From positions 124,001 through 188,000 of the forward strand of contig NZ_JXCF01000026.1 in NCBI RefSeq assembly GCF_000875895.1: 64,000 bases of DNA. The letters are read 5' to 3'. This document shows positions 9,912 through 20,019 of the stretch, one piece after another. Source of the stretch: Staphylococcus gallinarum. GTDB lineage: Bacteria; Bacillota; Bacilli; Staphylococcales; Staphylococcaceae. A model generated the notes under the pieces. That model saw nothing but the letters and a program-made list of their open reading frames with translations, ran no database searches and was not told where the DNA came from. The position numbers and the translations under genes were made by a program. Position 1 is the first letter of the stretch, and each line of letters opens with the position of its first letter.

Positions 9912-10250
9912 ATTTTAAGTTTAATAATCATTAGAATTTACTATTATTTGAATGATTAATAATGCAATAAATTGCAATAAAAGTAAGTGGAAAATTTATT
10001 TGAGAATTTAATATTATGGTCTTGTGTTAAGTGTAAAGGTTGTGTCATTATATATGTAAGGGCTTTCACTGAATTGAACTGATTACAACAGTACTTGTCA
10101 AAGCTTTTTCCTAAATATTCATCTAGCGAACTGTGATGCAATAACTCTTTTTGAAAATAGTTTCAGTTTACGTTTAAATACGTTATGCTAGGAGTAAGTA
10201 TTGTTAAAGAGTCAAAAAAGGCTCTTAAATTTAAACTAAGGGGAGATATC
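9912..10250 (+). other. Gene-free stretch before rocD
   Basis: This 339-base AT-rich stretch has no convincing gene. It holds the rocD leader and probably its promoter near 10145-10190 (a TATGCT hexamer at 10186). An in-frame ATG at 10185 would extend RocD by 22 residues but has no ribosome binding site. Confidence 0.5.
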
Positions 10251-11441
10251 ATGTCAAGATCAGAAGAAATCATTGAGTTAACAAACCATTATGGAGCATC
10301 AAACTATGTGCCACTTCCAATCGTTATTTCGGAAGCTGAAGGCGTATGGGTTAAAGATCCTGAAGGTAACAAGTATATGGATATGTTATCAGCATATTCA
10401 GCTGTAAACCAAGGTCATAGACACCCAAAGATTATTCAAGCGTTAAAAGATCAAGCAGATAAAGTTACTTTAGTTTCTCGTGCGTTTCATAGTGATAATT
10501 TAGGTGAATGGTACGAAAAAATTTGTAAGCTTTCTGGTAAAGAAAAGGCTTTACCAATGAACACTGGTGCAGAAGCTGTTGAAACAGCGTTAAAAGCTGC
10601 ACGTCGTTGGGCTTATGATGTGAAAAACATTGAACCTAATAAAGCAGAAATCATTGCATTCAATGGTAACTTCCATGGTCGTACAATGGCGCCAGTATCA
10701 TTGTCTTCGGAAGCAGAGTATCAAAGAGGATATGGTCCTTTATTGGATGGATTTAGAAAGGTTGATTTCGGTGATATTGAAGCAATTAAAGCTGCTGTAA
10801 ATGAAAATACTGCCGCTATTTTAATTGAACCAATTCAAGGGGAAGCAGGAATTAACGTTCCACCAGAAGGATACTTAAAAGCGATTAGAGAGTTATGTGA
10901 TGAGTATAATATTTTATTTATAGCCGATGAAATTCAAGCAGGATTAGGTCGTTCAGGTAAATTGTTCGCAACAGATTGGGATAATGTAAAACCAGATGTT
11001 TACATTTTAGGTAAAGCATTAGGTGGTGGCGTATTGCCAATTTCAGTTGTATTAGCAGATGAAGAAGTATTAGGCGTGTTTACACCTGGTTCACACGGTT
11101 CTACATTTGGTGGAAATCCACTTGCTTGTGCCGTTTCAAATGCTGCTTTGGATGTAATCGTAGATGAGGACTTACCAGGTCGTTCATTAGAGTTAGGTGA
11201 ATACTTCAAATCAGAATTACAAAAGATAAATCATCCATCTATCAAAGAAGTACGTGGTAAAGGATTATTTATCGGAATTGAATTAACTGAAAATGCTAGA
11301 CCATATTGTGAAGCATTAAAGGAAAAAGGTTTATTGTGTAAAGAGACACATGATACGGTAATAAGATTTGCGCCACCATTGATAATATCTAAGGAAGAAT
11401 TGGACTTTGCACTAGAAAAAGTGAGAAGTGTATTCGAATAA
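10251..11441 (+). CDS. rocD: Ornithine--oxo-acid aminotransferase
   Basis: RocD transfers the delta-amino group of ornithine to 2-oxoglutarate, giving glutamate semialdehyde and glutamate in arginine/proline metabolism. The 396-residue protein is a class III PLP-dependent aminotransferase: [18 protein letters not shown] near residues 102-119, [10 protein letters not shown] near 135-144, [11 protein letters not shown] near 226-236 and the PLP lysine in LGKALGGG near 253-260. I place the start at ATG 10251, preceded by AAGGGGAGA; the upstream in-frame ATG lacks such a site. It is followed by gudB about 108 bases later, which converts the glutamate produced to 2-oxoglutarate. Its ribosome binding site is complementary to the C-rich motif of RsaE (see findings). 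Confidence 0.95.
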   Translation: MSRSEEIIELTNHYGASNYVPLPIVISEAEGVWVKDPEGNKYMDMLSAYSAVNQGHRHPKIIQALKDQADKVTLVSRAFHSDNLGEWYEKICKLSGKEKALPMNTGAEAVETALKAARRWAYDVKNIEPNKAEIIAFNGNFHGRTMAPVSLSSEAEYQRGYGPLLDGFRKVDFGDIEAIKAAVNENTAAILIEPIQGEAGINVPPEGYLKAIRELCDEYNILFIADEIQAGLGRSGKLFATDWDNVKPDVYILGKALGGGVLPISVVLADEEVLGVFTPGSHGSTFGGNPLACAVSNAALDVIVDEDLPGRSLELGEYFKSELQKINHPSIKEVRGKGLFIGIELTENARPYCEALKEKGLLCKETHDTVIRFAPPLIISKEELDFALEKVRSVFE

Positions 11442-11549
11442 TTAGCGTTATGTAATATAAGTATTTAAAACACTTTAAAAAGAAAAATCTTATGTTACAA
11501 TTAGCATGAAAGCGAAATCATTAGTAACGAAAAAGAGGCGAAATGGATC

Positions 11550-12794
11550 ATGACTGAGAATAATAATTTAGTTACTTCTACGCAACAAATTATTAAAGAA
11601 GCATTGCATAAATTAGGTTTTGACGATGGCATGTATGATTTAGTAAAGGAACCATTAAGATTCTTACAAGTAAGAATTCCAGTACGTATGGACGATGGTA
11701 CAGTTAAGACCTTTACGGGTTATCGTGCACAACACAATGATGCTGTAGGACCAACAAAAGGTGGCGTCAGATTCCACCCTGATGTTGATGAAGAAGAAGT
11801 TAAAGCATTGTCAATGTGGATGACATTGAAATGTGGCATTGTGGACTTACCATATGGTGGTGGTAAAGGTGGTATTATTTGTGACCCACGTCAAATGAGT
11901 ATTCACGAGGTAGAGCGTCTTTCTAGAGGCTATGTTCGTGCAATTTCTCAATTTGTTGGACCAACAAAGGATATTCCTGCACCAGATGTTTTCACAAACT
12001 CTCAAATTATGGCATGGATGATGGACGAATATAGTTCATTGGATAAATTTAACTCTCCAGGTTTTATCACTGGTAAACCGATTGTATTAGGAGGCTCACA
12101 AGGACGTGACCGTTCTACTGCATTAGGTGTAGTTATTGCGATTGAGCAAGCTGCTAAACGTAGAGGTTTAGAAATCAAAGGTTCACGTATTGTAATCCAA
12201 GGTTTCGGTAACGCTGGTAGTTTCTTAGCGAAATTCTTATTTGATATGGGTGCTAAAATTGTCGGTATTTCTGATGCTTATGGTGCGTTACACGATCCTG
12301 AAGGCTTAGATATCGATTACTTATTAGATAGAAGAGACAGTTTCGGTACAGTAACTAACCTATTTGAAGATACGATTTCAAATAAAGAATTATTCGAAAT
12401 TGATTGTGATGTATTAGTACCTGCAGCAATTGCTAACCAAATTACTGCAGATAATGCACATGATATTAAAGCAGATGTAGTTGTTGAAGCAGCTAACGGA
12501 CCAACAACACCAGAAGGTACACGTATTTTAACTGAACGCGGTATCTTATTAGTACCTGATGTATTAGCAAGTGCTGGTGGTGTAACAGTTTCTTACTTCG
12601 AATGGGTACAAAATAACCAAGGTTATTATTGGACTGAAGAAGAGGTTAATACGAAACTTCGTGAAAAGCTTACAACAGCTTTTGATACAATTTATGAATT
12701 ATCACAAAACCGTAAGATTGACATGCGTTTAGCTGCGTATATTGTAGGTATCAAACGTACTGCAGAGGCTGCACGTTATCGTGGTTGGGCTTAA
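11550..12794 (+). CDS. gudB: NAD-specific glutamate dehydrogenase
   Basis: GudB oxidatively deaminates glutamate to 2-oxoglutarate and ammonia with NAD. The 414-residue protein has the dimerisation/substrate domain first, with the glycine-rich catalytic motif LPYGGGKGGIICDP near residues 107-120 (catalytic lysine in KGG) and KDIPAPDVFTN near 141-151, then a Rossmann NAD domain with VIQGFGNAGSFLAKF near 215-229. The length is normal. No duplication of the kind found in inactive B. subtilis GudB is seen near the active site. The start at 11550 has a weak GAGGCG site. It forms a functional pair with rocD. Confidence 0.94.
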   Translation: MTENNNLVTSTQQIIKEALHKLGFDDGMYDLVKEPLRFLQVRIPVRMDDGTVKTFTGYRAQHNDAVGPTKGGVRFHPDVDEEEVKALSMWMTLKCGIVDLPYGGGKGGIICDPRQMSIHEVERLSRGYVRAISQFVGPTKDIPAPDVFTNSQIMAWMMDEYSSLDKFNSPGFITGKPIVLGGSQGRDRSTALGVVIAIEQAAKRRGLEIKGSRIVIQGFGNAGSFLAKFLFDMGAKIVGISDAYGALHDPEGLDIDYLLDRRDSFGTVTNLFEDTISNKELFEIDCDVLVPAAIANQITADNAHDIKADVVVEAANGPTTPEGTRILTERGILLVPDVLASAGGVTVSYFEWVQNNQGYYWTEEEVNTKLREKLTTAFDTIYELSQNRKIDMRLAAYIVGIKRTAEAARYRGWA

Positions 12795-12868
12795 TCATTA
12801 TCTCGGTATGATTAGCTGTAAAGATAATTTAGACTAAAGTACAGTCATAAATATTTGTAATTAAAGCA

Positions 12869-12914
12869 AGGGACAATTTCTATTGTAATTTAATAGAAGT
12901 TGTTCCTTTTTTAT
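12869..12914 (+). terminator. Rho-independent terminator of gudB
   Basis: AGGGACAATTTCTATT pairs with AATAGAAGTTGTTCC around a short loop, followed by six T. Its stem sequence is shared with the terminators of pgi and spsB (see findings). Confidence 0.85.
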
Positions 12915-12964
12915 ATCAAAATTCAGCACTGAATTTTTCTAATTGTATAGTTTAATATGTAATC

Positions 12965-13007
12965 TAAAAAGCCAACCTAAAAGATTACATTAATCTCATA
13001 GATTGGC
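12965..13007 (-). terminator. Rho-independent terminator of glpQ
   Basis: Read on the minus strand, GCCAATCT (13007-13000) pairs with AGGTTGGC (12978-12971), with an inner AGATTA/TAATCT helix, followed by TTTTTAG. It is 36 bases past the glpQ stop codon. Confidence 0.75.
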
Positions 13008-13043
13008 AGATTGGCAATAGTGATCGTATTGTTATTGAATTAT

Positions 13044-14309
13044 TTATTTACTTTCATCTACAACTTGTTTGTATACATCTGCATAGTTAGTGAAAACACC
13101 GTCTACACCATAGCTATTAAGACGCTCCATATCGGCTTTATTGTTTACTGTAAATGGATGAACTAAGAATCCCATTTCCTTTAAGTGTTGTACGTTATCT
13201 TTAGTTAAGTCAGAATATTCGGGACCTACACCAATTGCTGTGTTTTTAATACTTTCTAAATCTTGATCTGTAAGATTAGGTAATTCACCTTTGTCTAATA
13301 ATCTTACAAGTGGTACGTCAGAATTTAGATTATGCATTTTTTCTAGACTTGCTTGTGAAAATGATTGAATCATAACATGTCCATTTTTTAAAGATTGATT
13401 TGTTAACATGTGATGTTTATCTAAAGTATCTAATAATTTTTCTTCCATACCAGGATACACATCAGGTGATTTTGTTTCGATATAATAGTTTGCATCTGTA
13501 CCATATCTGTCTAAAATTTCATCTAGTGTTGGCACTTCTGCACCTTTATATTGCTCATCTGCGTATTCAGGATGTTGCTCATTGAATTTACTGCCAGCGT
13601 CTAATTTTTTCAGTTCCTCTAATGTATAAGAGTCAACTCGACCTGTACCATTAGTCGTTCTATCGACTGTTTCATCATGCATTGCTACAAGGTGTCCGTC
13701 TTTTGTCATTTGTAAATCAATTTCGATGTAAGATGCACCTAATTCATTATGACTCTTATCATAAGAATATAAAGTGTGTTCAGGTGCATAGCCACTAGCG
13801 CCTCTATGGGCGATTGTTGTAAACTTTTCTCCTGTTAAATTATGTATTTCCTTGTTTTTTGCACTTTTTTCTGTTGCTTCTGAAAGTGGTCTCGCAGAAG
13901 TTGAACTATTTTCATTTTTATTAGTAGTTGTGTTATTTTGAGGTGATTTATTTACTTTGTCTTGTGGTGTGGGTGTATTTTGTTCTTGGTTATCAGATTC
14001 TGAATGGTTTTGATTCGCATGTTGTGATTTCTGTTGTGATTGATTGTCAGTTTGTTGCTTGGTATTAGCATTTGTGTCTGATTGTTCAGGGGATGGATTA
14101 GTAGTTTCTGTAGTTGAATTGGTAGCACTTTGTGTTTGTTCTTGAGTGTTGTCTTGTGTTTGCTGTGTAGAATCATTAGGTGATTGTATTGTATTTTGCT
14201 TTTGTGTTGAATCCGTATTTTCATCTGCTTTAGCCATTGCTGTAGAAGCTAGTAAAGATAAAGATAAAGCTGTCATACTGGTTACCATAATTCTTTTTGC
14301 ATTTTTCAT
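13044..14309 (-). CDS. glpQ: Secreted glycerophosphodiester phosphodiesterase with long low-complexity linker
   Basis: GlpQ hydrolyses glycerophosphodiesters to glycerol-3-phosphate and an alcohol; the staphylococcal enzyme has been linked to phosphate scavenging from glycerophosphodiesters and teichoic acids. The 421-residue protein has a signal peptide (1 to about 26, cleavage near AMA-KA), a Q/N/T/S-rich linker at about 30-150, and a GDPD TIM barrel from about 161. Catalytic segments are visible: IAHRGASGYAPEHT near 166-179, EIDLQMTKDG near 196-205 with metal-binding Glu and Asp, and MHDETVDRTTNGTG after it with the second catalytic His. It has no cell-wall sorting signal. The ATG at 14309 follows AAGGAG. 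Transcribed alone, with a terminator downstream. Confidence 0.93.
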   Translation of the reverse strand: MKNAKRIMVTSMTALSLSLLASTAMAKADENTDSTQKQNTIQSPNDSTQQTQDNTQEQTQSATNSTTETTNPSPEQSDTNANTKQQTDNQSQQKSQHANQNHSESDNQEQNTPTPQDKVNKSPQNNTTTNKNENSSTSARPLSEATEKSAKNKEIHNLTGEKFTTIAHRGASGYAPEHTLYSYDKSHNELGASYIEIDLQMTKDGHLVAMHDETVDRTTNGTGRVDSYTLEELKKLDAGSKFNEQHPEYADEQYKGAEVPTLDEILDRYGTDANYYIETKSPDVYPGMEEKLLDTLDKHHMLTNQSLKNGHVMIQSFSQASLEKMHNLNSDVPLVRLLDKGELPNLTDQDLESIKNTAIGVGPEYSDLTKDNVQHLKEMGFLVHPFTVNNKADMERLNSYGVDGVFTNYADVYKQVVDESK

Positions 14310-14533
14310 AAGTGCTTCACTCCTTAAAATGAACTGTACACTGTTCTTACCTTAGAATTTAATTGTTTAAACACTATTTACATTTTCTTTATTTTAAATA
14401 TAAAAAATTAATTATAGTTTAATAAATTAAATGTTTAAGAATAAAAGTGGTGTATTTAGGGTGATGAGGCACAATTTATAAATAGGAAATAGTAATATTT
14501 AGTATCAATAGAATGAAAATAATAAGGATAATG

Positions 14534-14873
14534 CTAGAACATAAATCCCCAGCATTAAGCCCATCAAAGATCAAAAATCTTTGATGGGCTTGTTATTTAT
14601 ATCAATACTACATATTGTTATTGCTCGCTTAACTAGAGGCTGGATCGAGCCTTGGTCTCGACACGCATCCTACTCCCATAGGTATTTCGTAAACAAAACG
14701 CAGTTCTTAAATGTTATTACTCCAATAAATAAGACACTTTATAATAAATTAATTGAAACAGCAATTATCTCTGAGATACAACAAGAAATGAATAACGAAT
14801 TAAGTGACGAATATTTAAATAAAATCGCAAATTATCCATTTTATTTAAGTCTAGAAGACTAATGTCCCAGAGT
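14534..14873 (+). repeat. Dispersed repeat element, copy 2
   Basis: This element matches 40011-40351 in the same orientation and 41-433 in the opposite one. The perfect palindrome has arms 14557-14571 and 14577-14591 and loop CAAAA. In this copy a reading frame of 93 codons stays open from within the palindrome to 14862; its second half, with LYNKLIETAI and EMNNELSDEYLNKI, is shared with the other copies. The ends (TAGAACATAAATCCCC and CTAATGTCCCAGAG) are imperfect inverted repeats. It lies downstream of argH and upstream of glpQ. The frame has no ribosome binding site and starts inside the palindrome, so I treat it as part of the repeat. Confidence 0.75.
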
Positions 14874-14892
14874 TATCCTTAATTGTATAGTG

Positions 14893-16272
14893 TTATTCTT
14901 TATTTTTACTTTTTATAACTTTAAGTTGCTCTTTAACCGCTGCTTGACCAGTCGAGCCATAACTAATTCGACGGCTCACACAATTTTCAGGTTTAAGATA
15001 ATCATAAATATCAGCTTCTATACTTGGGTGTGCTTGTTGATATTCAGTTAACGGTACATCTAGGAGGTATACATTATTTTGTATAGACCATAGCACAATT
15101 TTACCGACAATTTCATGCGCATTTCTGAATGGTACACCTTTGTTTACTAAATAATCTGCTAGTTCAGTTGCATTAGAGAAATCATTGTAGACAGTTGATT
15201 GTAACTGTTCAACATTAATAGTCATCGTATCAACCATACCTTCAAATATTCTTAACGAACCTTTAAGCGTATGCACTGCATCAAATAGACCTTCTTTATC
15301 CTCTTGCATATCTTTATTGTATGCTAACGGTAAGCCCTTCAAAGTCATCAACATGCTCATTAAATGACCAGTAGTTCTACCTACTTTACCTCTAATCAAT
15401 TCAGCCATATCTGGATTTTTCTTTTGTGGCATAATTGATGATCCAGTTGAGAATGCATCTGATAAGGTAATAAAATTGGCTTCTGCAGAAGACCAGAAGA
15501 TGATTTCCTCTGCAAAACGTGATAAGTGAACCATTGTTAACGAAATATTATGCAATGTTTCAACAATGTAATCTCTATCACTAACAGCATCCATACTATT
15601 TTCATATAAAGAACCAAAGTCTAATAATGATTGTGTTTCATGGCGATCGATAGGGTATGTCGTACCACTTAAAGCTGCTGCGCCTAATGGTGAAATATCA
15701 ATACGCTTAATACTATCTTGGAAACGTGATTTATCACGCTCTAACATCCAATAATAAGTTAAGATGTGATGCGCAAATGAGATAGGTTGTGCTCTTTGTA
15801 AGTGTGTATAACCTGGCATGATTGTATCAATATTATCCTCTGCTACAGAAACGATGGTTGCTTGAAATGATTCAATTAAAGCGATTAGTTCAGTTACTTC
15901 TGATTTCGTATATAAGTGCATATCCGTCGCAACTTGATCATTTCTACTACGACCAGTATGCAATCTACCACCAGCGTCACCAATACGTTTGATGAGTTCA
16001 TGTTCAATATTAAGGTGAATGTCTTCTAATGAAACATCTAAATCTAATTTATTTTGTTTATAATCAGCGAGTATATCGTTTAATCCTTGTTTAATTTGCT
16101 CACAATCCGAATTAGAAATAATACCTTGATTTGCTAACATAGTGGCATGAGCAATACTTCCTTGCACATCGTATTCAATTAATGCTTTATCGAAGTGGAT
16201 GGAAGCATTGAATTCATCGACCCATGCTTCCGGTTGTTCACTAAATCTACCACCCCAAGCTTTATTGCTCAT
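14893..16272 (-). CDS. argH: Argininosuccinate lyase
   Basis: ArgH cleaves argininosuccinate to arginine and fumarate, the last step of arginine synthesis. The 459-residue protein belongs to the aspartase/fumarase superfamily: it has [14 protein letters not shown] near residues 107-120 (substrate binding), [18 protein letters not shown] near 152-169, and the signature [12 protein letters not shown] near 276-287 with the catalytic serine loop. The open frame can be extended five codons, but the ATG at 16272 gives the family N-terminus [10 protein letters not shown]. This start overlaps the argG stop by 11 bases, so the two genes are translationally coupled. Confidence 0.96.
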   Translation of the reverse strand: MSNKAWGGRFSEQPEAWVDEFNASIHFDKALIEYDVQGSIAHATMLANQGIISNSDCEQIKQGLNDILADYKQNKLDLDVSLEDIHLNIEHELIKRIGDAGGRLHTGRSRNDQVATDMHLYTKSEVTELIALIESFQATIVSVAEDNIDTIMPGYTHLQRAQPISFAHHILTYYWMLERDKSRFQDSIKRIDISPLGAAALSGTTYPIDRHETQSLLDFGSLYENSMDAVSDRDYIVETLHNISLTMVHLSRFAEEIIFWSSAEANFITLSDAFSTGSSIMPQKKNPDMAELIRGKVGRTTGHLMSMLMTLKGLPLAYNKDMQEDKEGLFDAVHTLKGSLRIFEGMVDTMTINVEQLQSTVYNDFSNATELADYLVNKGVPFRNAHEIVGKIVLWSIQNNVYLLDVPLTEYQQAHPSIEADIYDYLKPENCVSRRISYGSTGQAAVKEQLKVIKSKNKE

Positions 16273-17467
16273 CGTGATAACCACCATGTAACATTGAATT
16301 TACTTGTGTAGGTAAGCCAAAGATATCGATAAAGCCGACTGCTGATTCTTGGTTGAATGCATCTTCCTTAGTATACGTCGCTAATTTTTCATTGTATAAA
16401 GTATGAGGTGATTTTCTACCATTTACAATTGCATTACCTTTATATAATTTGACACGTACTTCACCAGAAACATACTTTTGTGTACTGTCGACAAATAATT
16501 TTAAACTGTCAGTTAAAGGTGAGAACCATAAGCCGTTATAAATTTGTTCTGCAAATTGCTTTTCAATAATTGGTTTAAAATGAGCAACATCTTTCGTCAA
16601 TGTAATCGTTTCTAATGATTTATGTGCATTAACAATAACTTCTGCAGCTGGTGTTTCATATACTTCTCTTGATTTAATACCAACTAATCTATTTTCAACA
16701 TGGTCGATTCTGCCGATTCCATGCTTACCAGCTAATTTATTTAAATATAAAATTAATTCACTTAATTTATAAGATTTGCCGTCTAACGCAGTAGGGATAC
16801 CTTGTTCAAAAGTTAAGACAATTTCATCAGCTTCATCAGGTGCATCTTCTAATTCTTGAGTTAAATCATATGCATCCTTTGGAGGCGCAGCATAAGGATC
16901 TTCTAAGATTCCGCATTCGTTACTTCTACCCCATAAATTTTGGTCAATTGAATATGGAGAGTCATGTTGAATAGGTACTGGAATGTTATGTTTAATAGCG
17001 TAATCAATTTCTTCTTCACGACTCCATGCCCATTCTCTAACTGGAGCAAATACTTTTAATTCAGGATCTAATGCTTTGATTGCCACTTCGAAACGTACTT
17101 GGTCATTACCTTTACCAGTACAACCATGTGCAATACCTACAGCATTTGTTTTATCTGCAATTTCAACTAATTTTTTTGAAATTAGAGGTCTTGATAATGC
17201 TGACACAAGAGGGTAAGTGCCTTCATACATTAAATTACCTTTGATTGCATATGAAACGAAATCTTCACTGAACTCTTCAGTTGCATCAATGATATGACAT
17301 TCGATTGCACCCATGTCTAATGCTTTTTGGTGTACTAATTCTAAATCTTTACCTTCACCAACATCTAAACAACATGCTACAACATCATAACCTTTGTCGA
17401 TTAACCATTTCACTGCAACACTTGTATCTAATCCACCTGAATATGCTAATACTATTTTTTCCTTCAT
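16262..17467 (-). CDS. argG: Argininosuccinate synthase
   Basis: ArgG condenses citrulline and aspartate with ATP to make argininosuccinate. The 401-residue protein begins with the ATP-pyrophosphatase loop [10 protein letters not shown] (residues 7-16), followed by [17 protein letters not shown] near 111-127 and [15 protein letters not shown] near 173-187, both argininosuccinate synthase signatures. The ATG at 17467 follows GAGGTGG; a GTG three codons earlier overlaps that site and is rejected. It is the first gene of the argGH operon. A SigA-like promoter lies at 17529-17557 and an ARG-box-like sequence just upstream, suggesting ArgR/AhrC control. Confidence 0.96.
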   Translation of the reverse strand: MKEKIVLAYSGGLDTSVAVKWLIDKGYDVVACCLDVGEGKDLELVHQKALDMGAIECHIIDATEEFSEDFVSYAIKGNLMYEGTYPLVSALSRPLISKKLVEIADKTNAVGIAHGCTGKGNDQVRFEVAIKALDPELKVFAPVREWAWSREEEIDYAIKHNIPVPIQHDSPYSIDQNLWGRSNECGILEDPYAAPPKDAYDLTQELEDAPDEADEIVLTFEQGIPTALDGKSYKLSELILYLNKLAGKHGIGRIDHVENRLVGIKSREVYETPAAEVIVNAHKSLETITLTKDVAHFKPIIEKQFAEQIYNGLWFSPLTDSLKLFVDSTQKYVSGEVRVKLYKGNAIVNGRKSPHTLYNEKLATYTKEDAFNQESAVGFIDIFGLPTQVNSMLHGGYHDEQ

Positions 17468-17528
17468 TATTTCCACCTCGGTTTAAAATTTGCTAATTAT
17501 TTTTTAACTTTGTTTATTTGATAAAATC

Positions 17529-17557
17529 AGTATAACAGAAAGATAATGAAAATAAAA
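17529..17557 (-). promoter_or_regulatory. Likely argGH promoter
   Basis: On the minus strand TATACT (17529-17534) serves as -10, with a weak -35 of TTTTAT (17552-17557) at a 17-base spacing. The weak -35 would fit an activated or repressed promoter. Confidence 0.5.
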
Positions 17558-17564
17558 CCACTTT

Positions 17565-17582
17565 TATACATAAATATACATT
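17565..17582 (-). promoter_or_regulatory. Candidate ARG box (ArgR/AhrC operator)
   Basis: TATACATAAATATACATT agrees with the ARG-box consensus TNTGNATWWWWATNCANA at all but two defined positions. It sits directly upstream of the argG -35, about 100 bases from the ATG. The 348-base argG-pgi intergenic region otherwise holds only the two divergent promoters. Confidence 0.5.
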
Positions 17583-17752
17583 TTTATGAAAATTGTGAGT
17601 AGAAACTTTTATATCATATGACCTTTAATAATAAAGTATATCGCTTTTTATAGATATAATTGTAAATGTATATAAATGTGAATATAATGATATGGGAATT
17701 ATTGCTTAGATGAATTAATTGTCACAATTATCGCAATAAATAGGCTAGTTGT

Positions 17753-17781
17753 TTGAATAGTAAAAATAAACTTAGTAAAAT
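17753..17781 (+). promoter_or_regulatory. Likely pgi promoter
   Basis: TTGAAT (17753-17758) and TAAAAT (17776-17781) are spaced by 17 bases, about 35 bases before the pgi start codon. Confidence 0.6.
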
Positions 17782-17815
17782 GATTTTGAAATCAAAAACA
17801 CTGGAGGCAAAATAA

Positions 17816-19147
17816 ATGACTCATATTCAATTAGATTATGGCAAGACTTTAGAATTTTTTGGCGAGCATGAATTAGAACAACAAAAAGATATTGTTAAAA
17901 CAATTCATAAAACAATACATGAAGGTACAGGTGCTGGCAGTGATTTCTTAGGTTGGATTGACCTACCTGTTAATTATGATAAAGAGGAATTCTCACGAAT
18001 TTTAGAAGCTTCAAAACGTGTTAAAGCAAACTCAGATGTATTAGTAGTAATCGGAATTGGTGGATCTTATTTAGGTGCACGTGCTGCGATTGAAATGCTA
18101 ACATCATCTTTCAGAAATAATAATGATTATCCTGAAATCGTATTCGTAGGTAATCACTTATCTTCATCTTATACTCAAGAATTAATTGATTATTTAGATG
18201 GAAAGGACTATTCAGTAAACGTAATTTCTAAGTCTGGTACTACTACTGAACCAGCAGTAGCATTTAGATTATTTAAACAGTTGTTAGAAGACAAATATGG
18301 TAAAGAAGAAGCGAAGCAACGTATTTTTGCAACAACTGATAAAGAAAAGGGTGCCCTAAAACAACTTGCTACAAATGAAGGTTATGAAACATTTGTCGTT
18401 CCAGATGATGTAGGTGGCCGCTATTCTGTATTAACTGCTGTAGGTTTATTACCAATTGCAGCTGCAGGAATTGATATTGAAGCAATGATGAATGGTGCTG
18501 CTAAAGCAAGAGAAGAATTATCTTCAGATAATTTAGAAGATAACATTGCATACCAATATGCAACAATTAGAAATATTCTATATGCCAAAGGTTATGACAC
18601 AGAAATGTTAATTAACTATGAACCATCTATGCAATATTTCAATGAGTGGTGGAAACAATTATTTGGTGAATCTGAAGGTAAAGATTTCAAAGGTATTTAT
18701 CCTTCAAGCGCTAACTATACAACAGACTTACACTCATTAGGTCAATATGTACAAGAAGGACGTCGTTTCTTATTTGAAACTGTAGTTAAAGTAAATAATC
18801 CAAAACACAACATTACAATCGAAGCGGATCCAGATGACTTAGATGGTTTAAACTATTTAGCTGGTAAAACAATCGACGAAGTTAATACGAAAGCATTCGA
18901 AGGTACATTATTAGCTCATACTGACGGTGGTGTTCCAAATGTAGTTGTTAATATTCCACGTCTAGACGAAGAAACTTTCGGCTATGTTGTATACTTCTTT
19001 GAATTAGCTTGTGCAATGAGTGGATATCAATTAGGCGTTAATCCATTTAACCAACCTGGTGTTGAAGCTTATAAACAAAACATGTTTGCGTTATTAGGTA
19101 AACCAGGTTTTGAAGATAAGAAAAAAGAATTAGAAGAACGCCTATAA
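17816..19147 (+). CDS. pgi: Glucose-6-phosphate isomerase
   Basis: Pgi interconverts glucose-6-phosphate and fructose-6-phosphate in glycolysis and gluconeogenesis. The 443-residue protein is of the short Firmicutes type. It has the sugar-isomerase segments [19 protein letters not shown] near residues 74-92, [16 protein letters not shown] near 138-153 (phosphate binding), and [14 protein letters not shown] near 304-317 with the catalytic His/Gln region. The C-terminal motif [15 protein letters not shown] near 404-418 carries the catalytic lysine. The ATG at 17816 follows TGGAGG. It is transcribed alone and ends in a strong terminator. Confidence 0.96.
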   Translation: MTHIQLDYGKTLEFFGEHELEQQKDIVKTIHKTIHEGTGAGSDFLGWIDLPVNYDKEEFSRILEASKRVKANSDVLVVIGIGGSYLGARAAIEMLTSSFRNNNDYPEIVFVGNHLSSSYTQELIDYLDGKDYSVNVISKSGTTTEPAVAFRLFKQLLEDKYGKEEAKQRIFATTDKEKGALKQLATNEGYETFVVPDDVGGRYSVLTAVGLLPIAAAGIDIEAMMNGAAKAREELSSDNLEDNIAYQYATIRNILYAKGYDTEMLINYEPSMQYFNEWWKQLFGESEGKDFKGIYPSSANYTTDLHSLGQYVQEGRRFLFETVVKVNNPKHNITIEADPDDLDGLNYLAGKTIDEVNTKAFEGTLLAHTDGGVPNVVVNIPRLDEETFGYVVYFFELACAMSGYQLGVNPFNQPGVEAYKQNMFALLGKPGFEDKKKELEERL

Positions 19148-19212
19148 TAGTAGAATACTGTTTGGTGAATCAATATCTTATAGAAAATTAAATAACTTTA
19201 AATCATAAGACA

Positions 19213-19252
19213 GGCAATTTCTATTTACGTTAGATAGAAATTGCCTTTTTTT
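19213..19252 (+). terminator. Rho-independent terminator of pgi
   Basis: GGCAATTTCTAT pairs perfectly with ATAGAAATTGCC, followed by seven T. The stem is nearly the same as those after spsB and gudB. Confidence 0.9.
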
Positions 19253-19439
19253 GCCAATATCATTATTCGAAAGATTGTAAATCGTGTGTTACACATTATG
19301 AATGATACTAGCTTTTATAATATTAAAAAATTTATAGTACTTGAGACTGATTTATTGTAAAAAGGGGACATAATTGTTTTAAAAAACAGCATATAAACTT
19401 ATAATTATTAAGTACAGTAAACTTTAGGGAATGGTGGTC

Positions 19440-20015
19440 ATGACACAAGAGCAAGTCCAACATTGGTTTGATCTATTTGGGGATTTAGGTTATATTGTCG
19501 GATTTTTATTACCTTTTATAGAAGCATTTATACCAATTTTACCGATTATCGTGTTTGTAATTGTGAATGTAAATGCTTATGGTTTATTAATTGGTACGTT
19601 ATTAGCTTGGTTAGGTACTGTGATTGGGAGTTATATTGTCTTTTTAATATTCAGAAGGTTAACGCATACAAAATATATGCAAAAAATACAAAATCGTAAA
19701 TCGGTACAGCGCTTAATTCATTTTATAGATAGACATGGTGTGATACCCATATTTATATTATTATGCTTTCCATTTACGCCGAGTGCGCTTGTCAATATTG
19801 TTGCTAGCTTGTCGCATATAAAAGCACATGTGTATTTATATGTGTTATTTGCATCTAAGTTAATCATGATAGGACTTATTGGGTGGTTAGGTAGCGATAT
19901 TACCACACTGTTTACGAATCCATTTAGATTAATTATTGTAATCTTAATCATTGTACTGATGTGGTTTATAGGTCATCGTATTGAGAAACATTTTATGCAT
20001 TCGTCAGAGGAGTGA
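19440..20015 (+). CDS. VTT-domain (TVP38/TMEM64, DedA-like) membrane protein
   Basis: This 191-residue integral membrane protein has about five hydrophobic segments and the features of the VTT (SNARE-associated, PF09335) family: an acidic residue within PFIEAFIPILPI near residues 25-36, a glycine-rich stretch AWLGTVIGSYIVFLIFRR near 57-74, and FPFTPSALVNIVASLS near 109-124. VTT proteins, including DedA, are linked to lipid scrambling or undecaprenyl-phosphate recycling in other bacteria, but this member has no assigned substrate. I prefer the ATG at 19440 over one three codons earlier. The spsA gene starts five bases after its stop, so it probably shares a transcript with the signal peptidases. 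Confidence 0.82.
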   Translation: MTQEQVQHWFDLFGDLGYIVGFLLPFIEAFIPILPIIVFVIVNVNAYGLLIGTLLAWLGTVIGSYIVFLIFRRLTHTKYMQKIQNRKSVQRLIHFIDRHGVIPIFILLCFPFTPSALVNIVASLSHIKAHVYLYVLFASKLIMIGLIGWLGSDITTLFTNPFRLIIVILIIVLMWFIGHRIEKHFMHSSEE

Positions 20016-20019
20016 CAAC

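Noticed and set aside
13952..14224. 90-codon frame overlapping the glpQ linker in another frame
   Set aside because: It results from the repetitive CAA/AAT-rich linker coding; no start signal and no family resemblance.
14581..14862. 93-codon frame in repeat copy 2 as a stand-alone gene
   Set aside because: It starts inside the palindrome, has no ribosome binding site, and its first half is not kept open in the other copies. It is recorded as part of the repeat.
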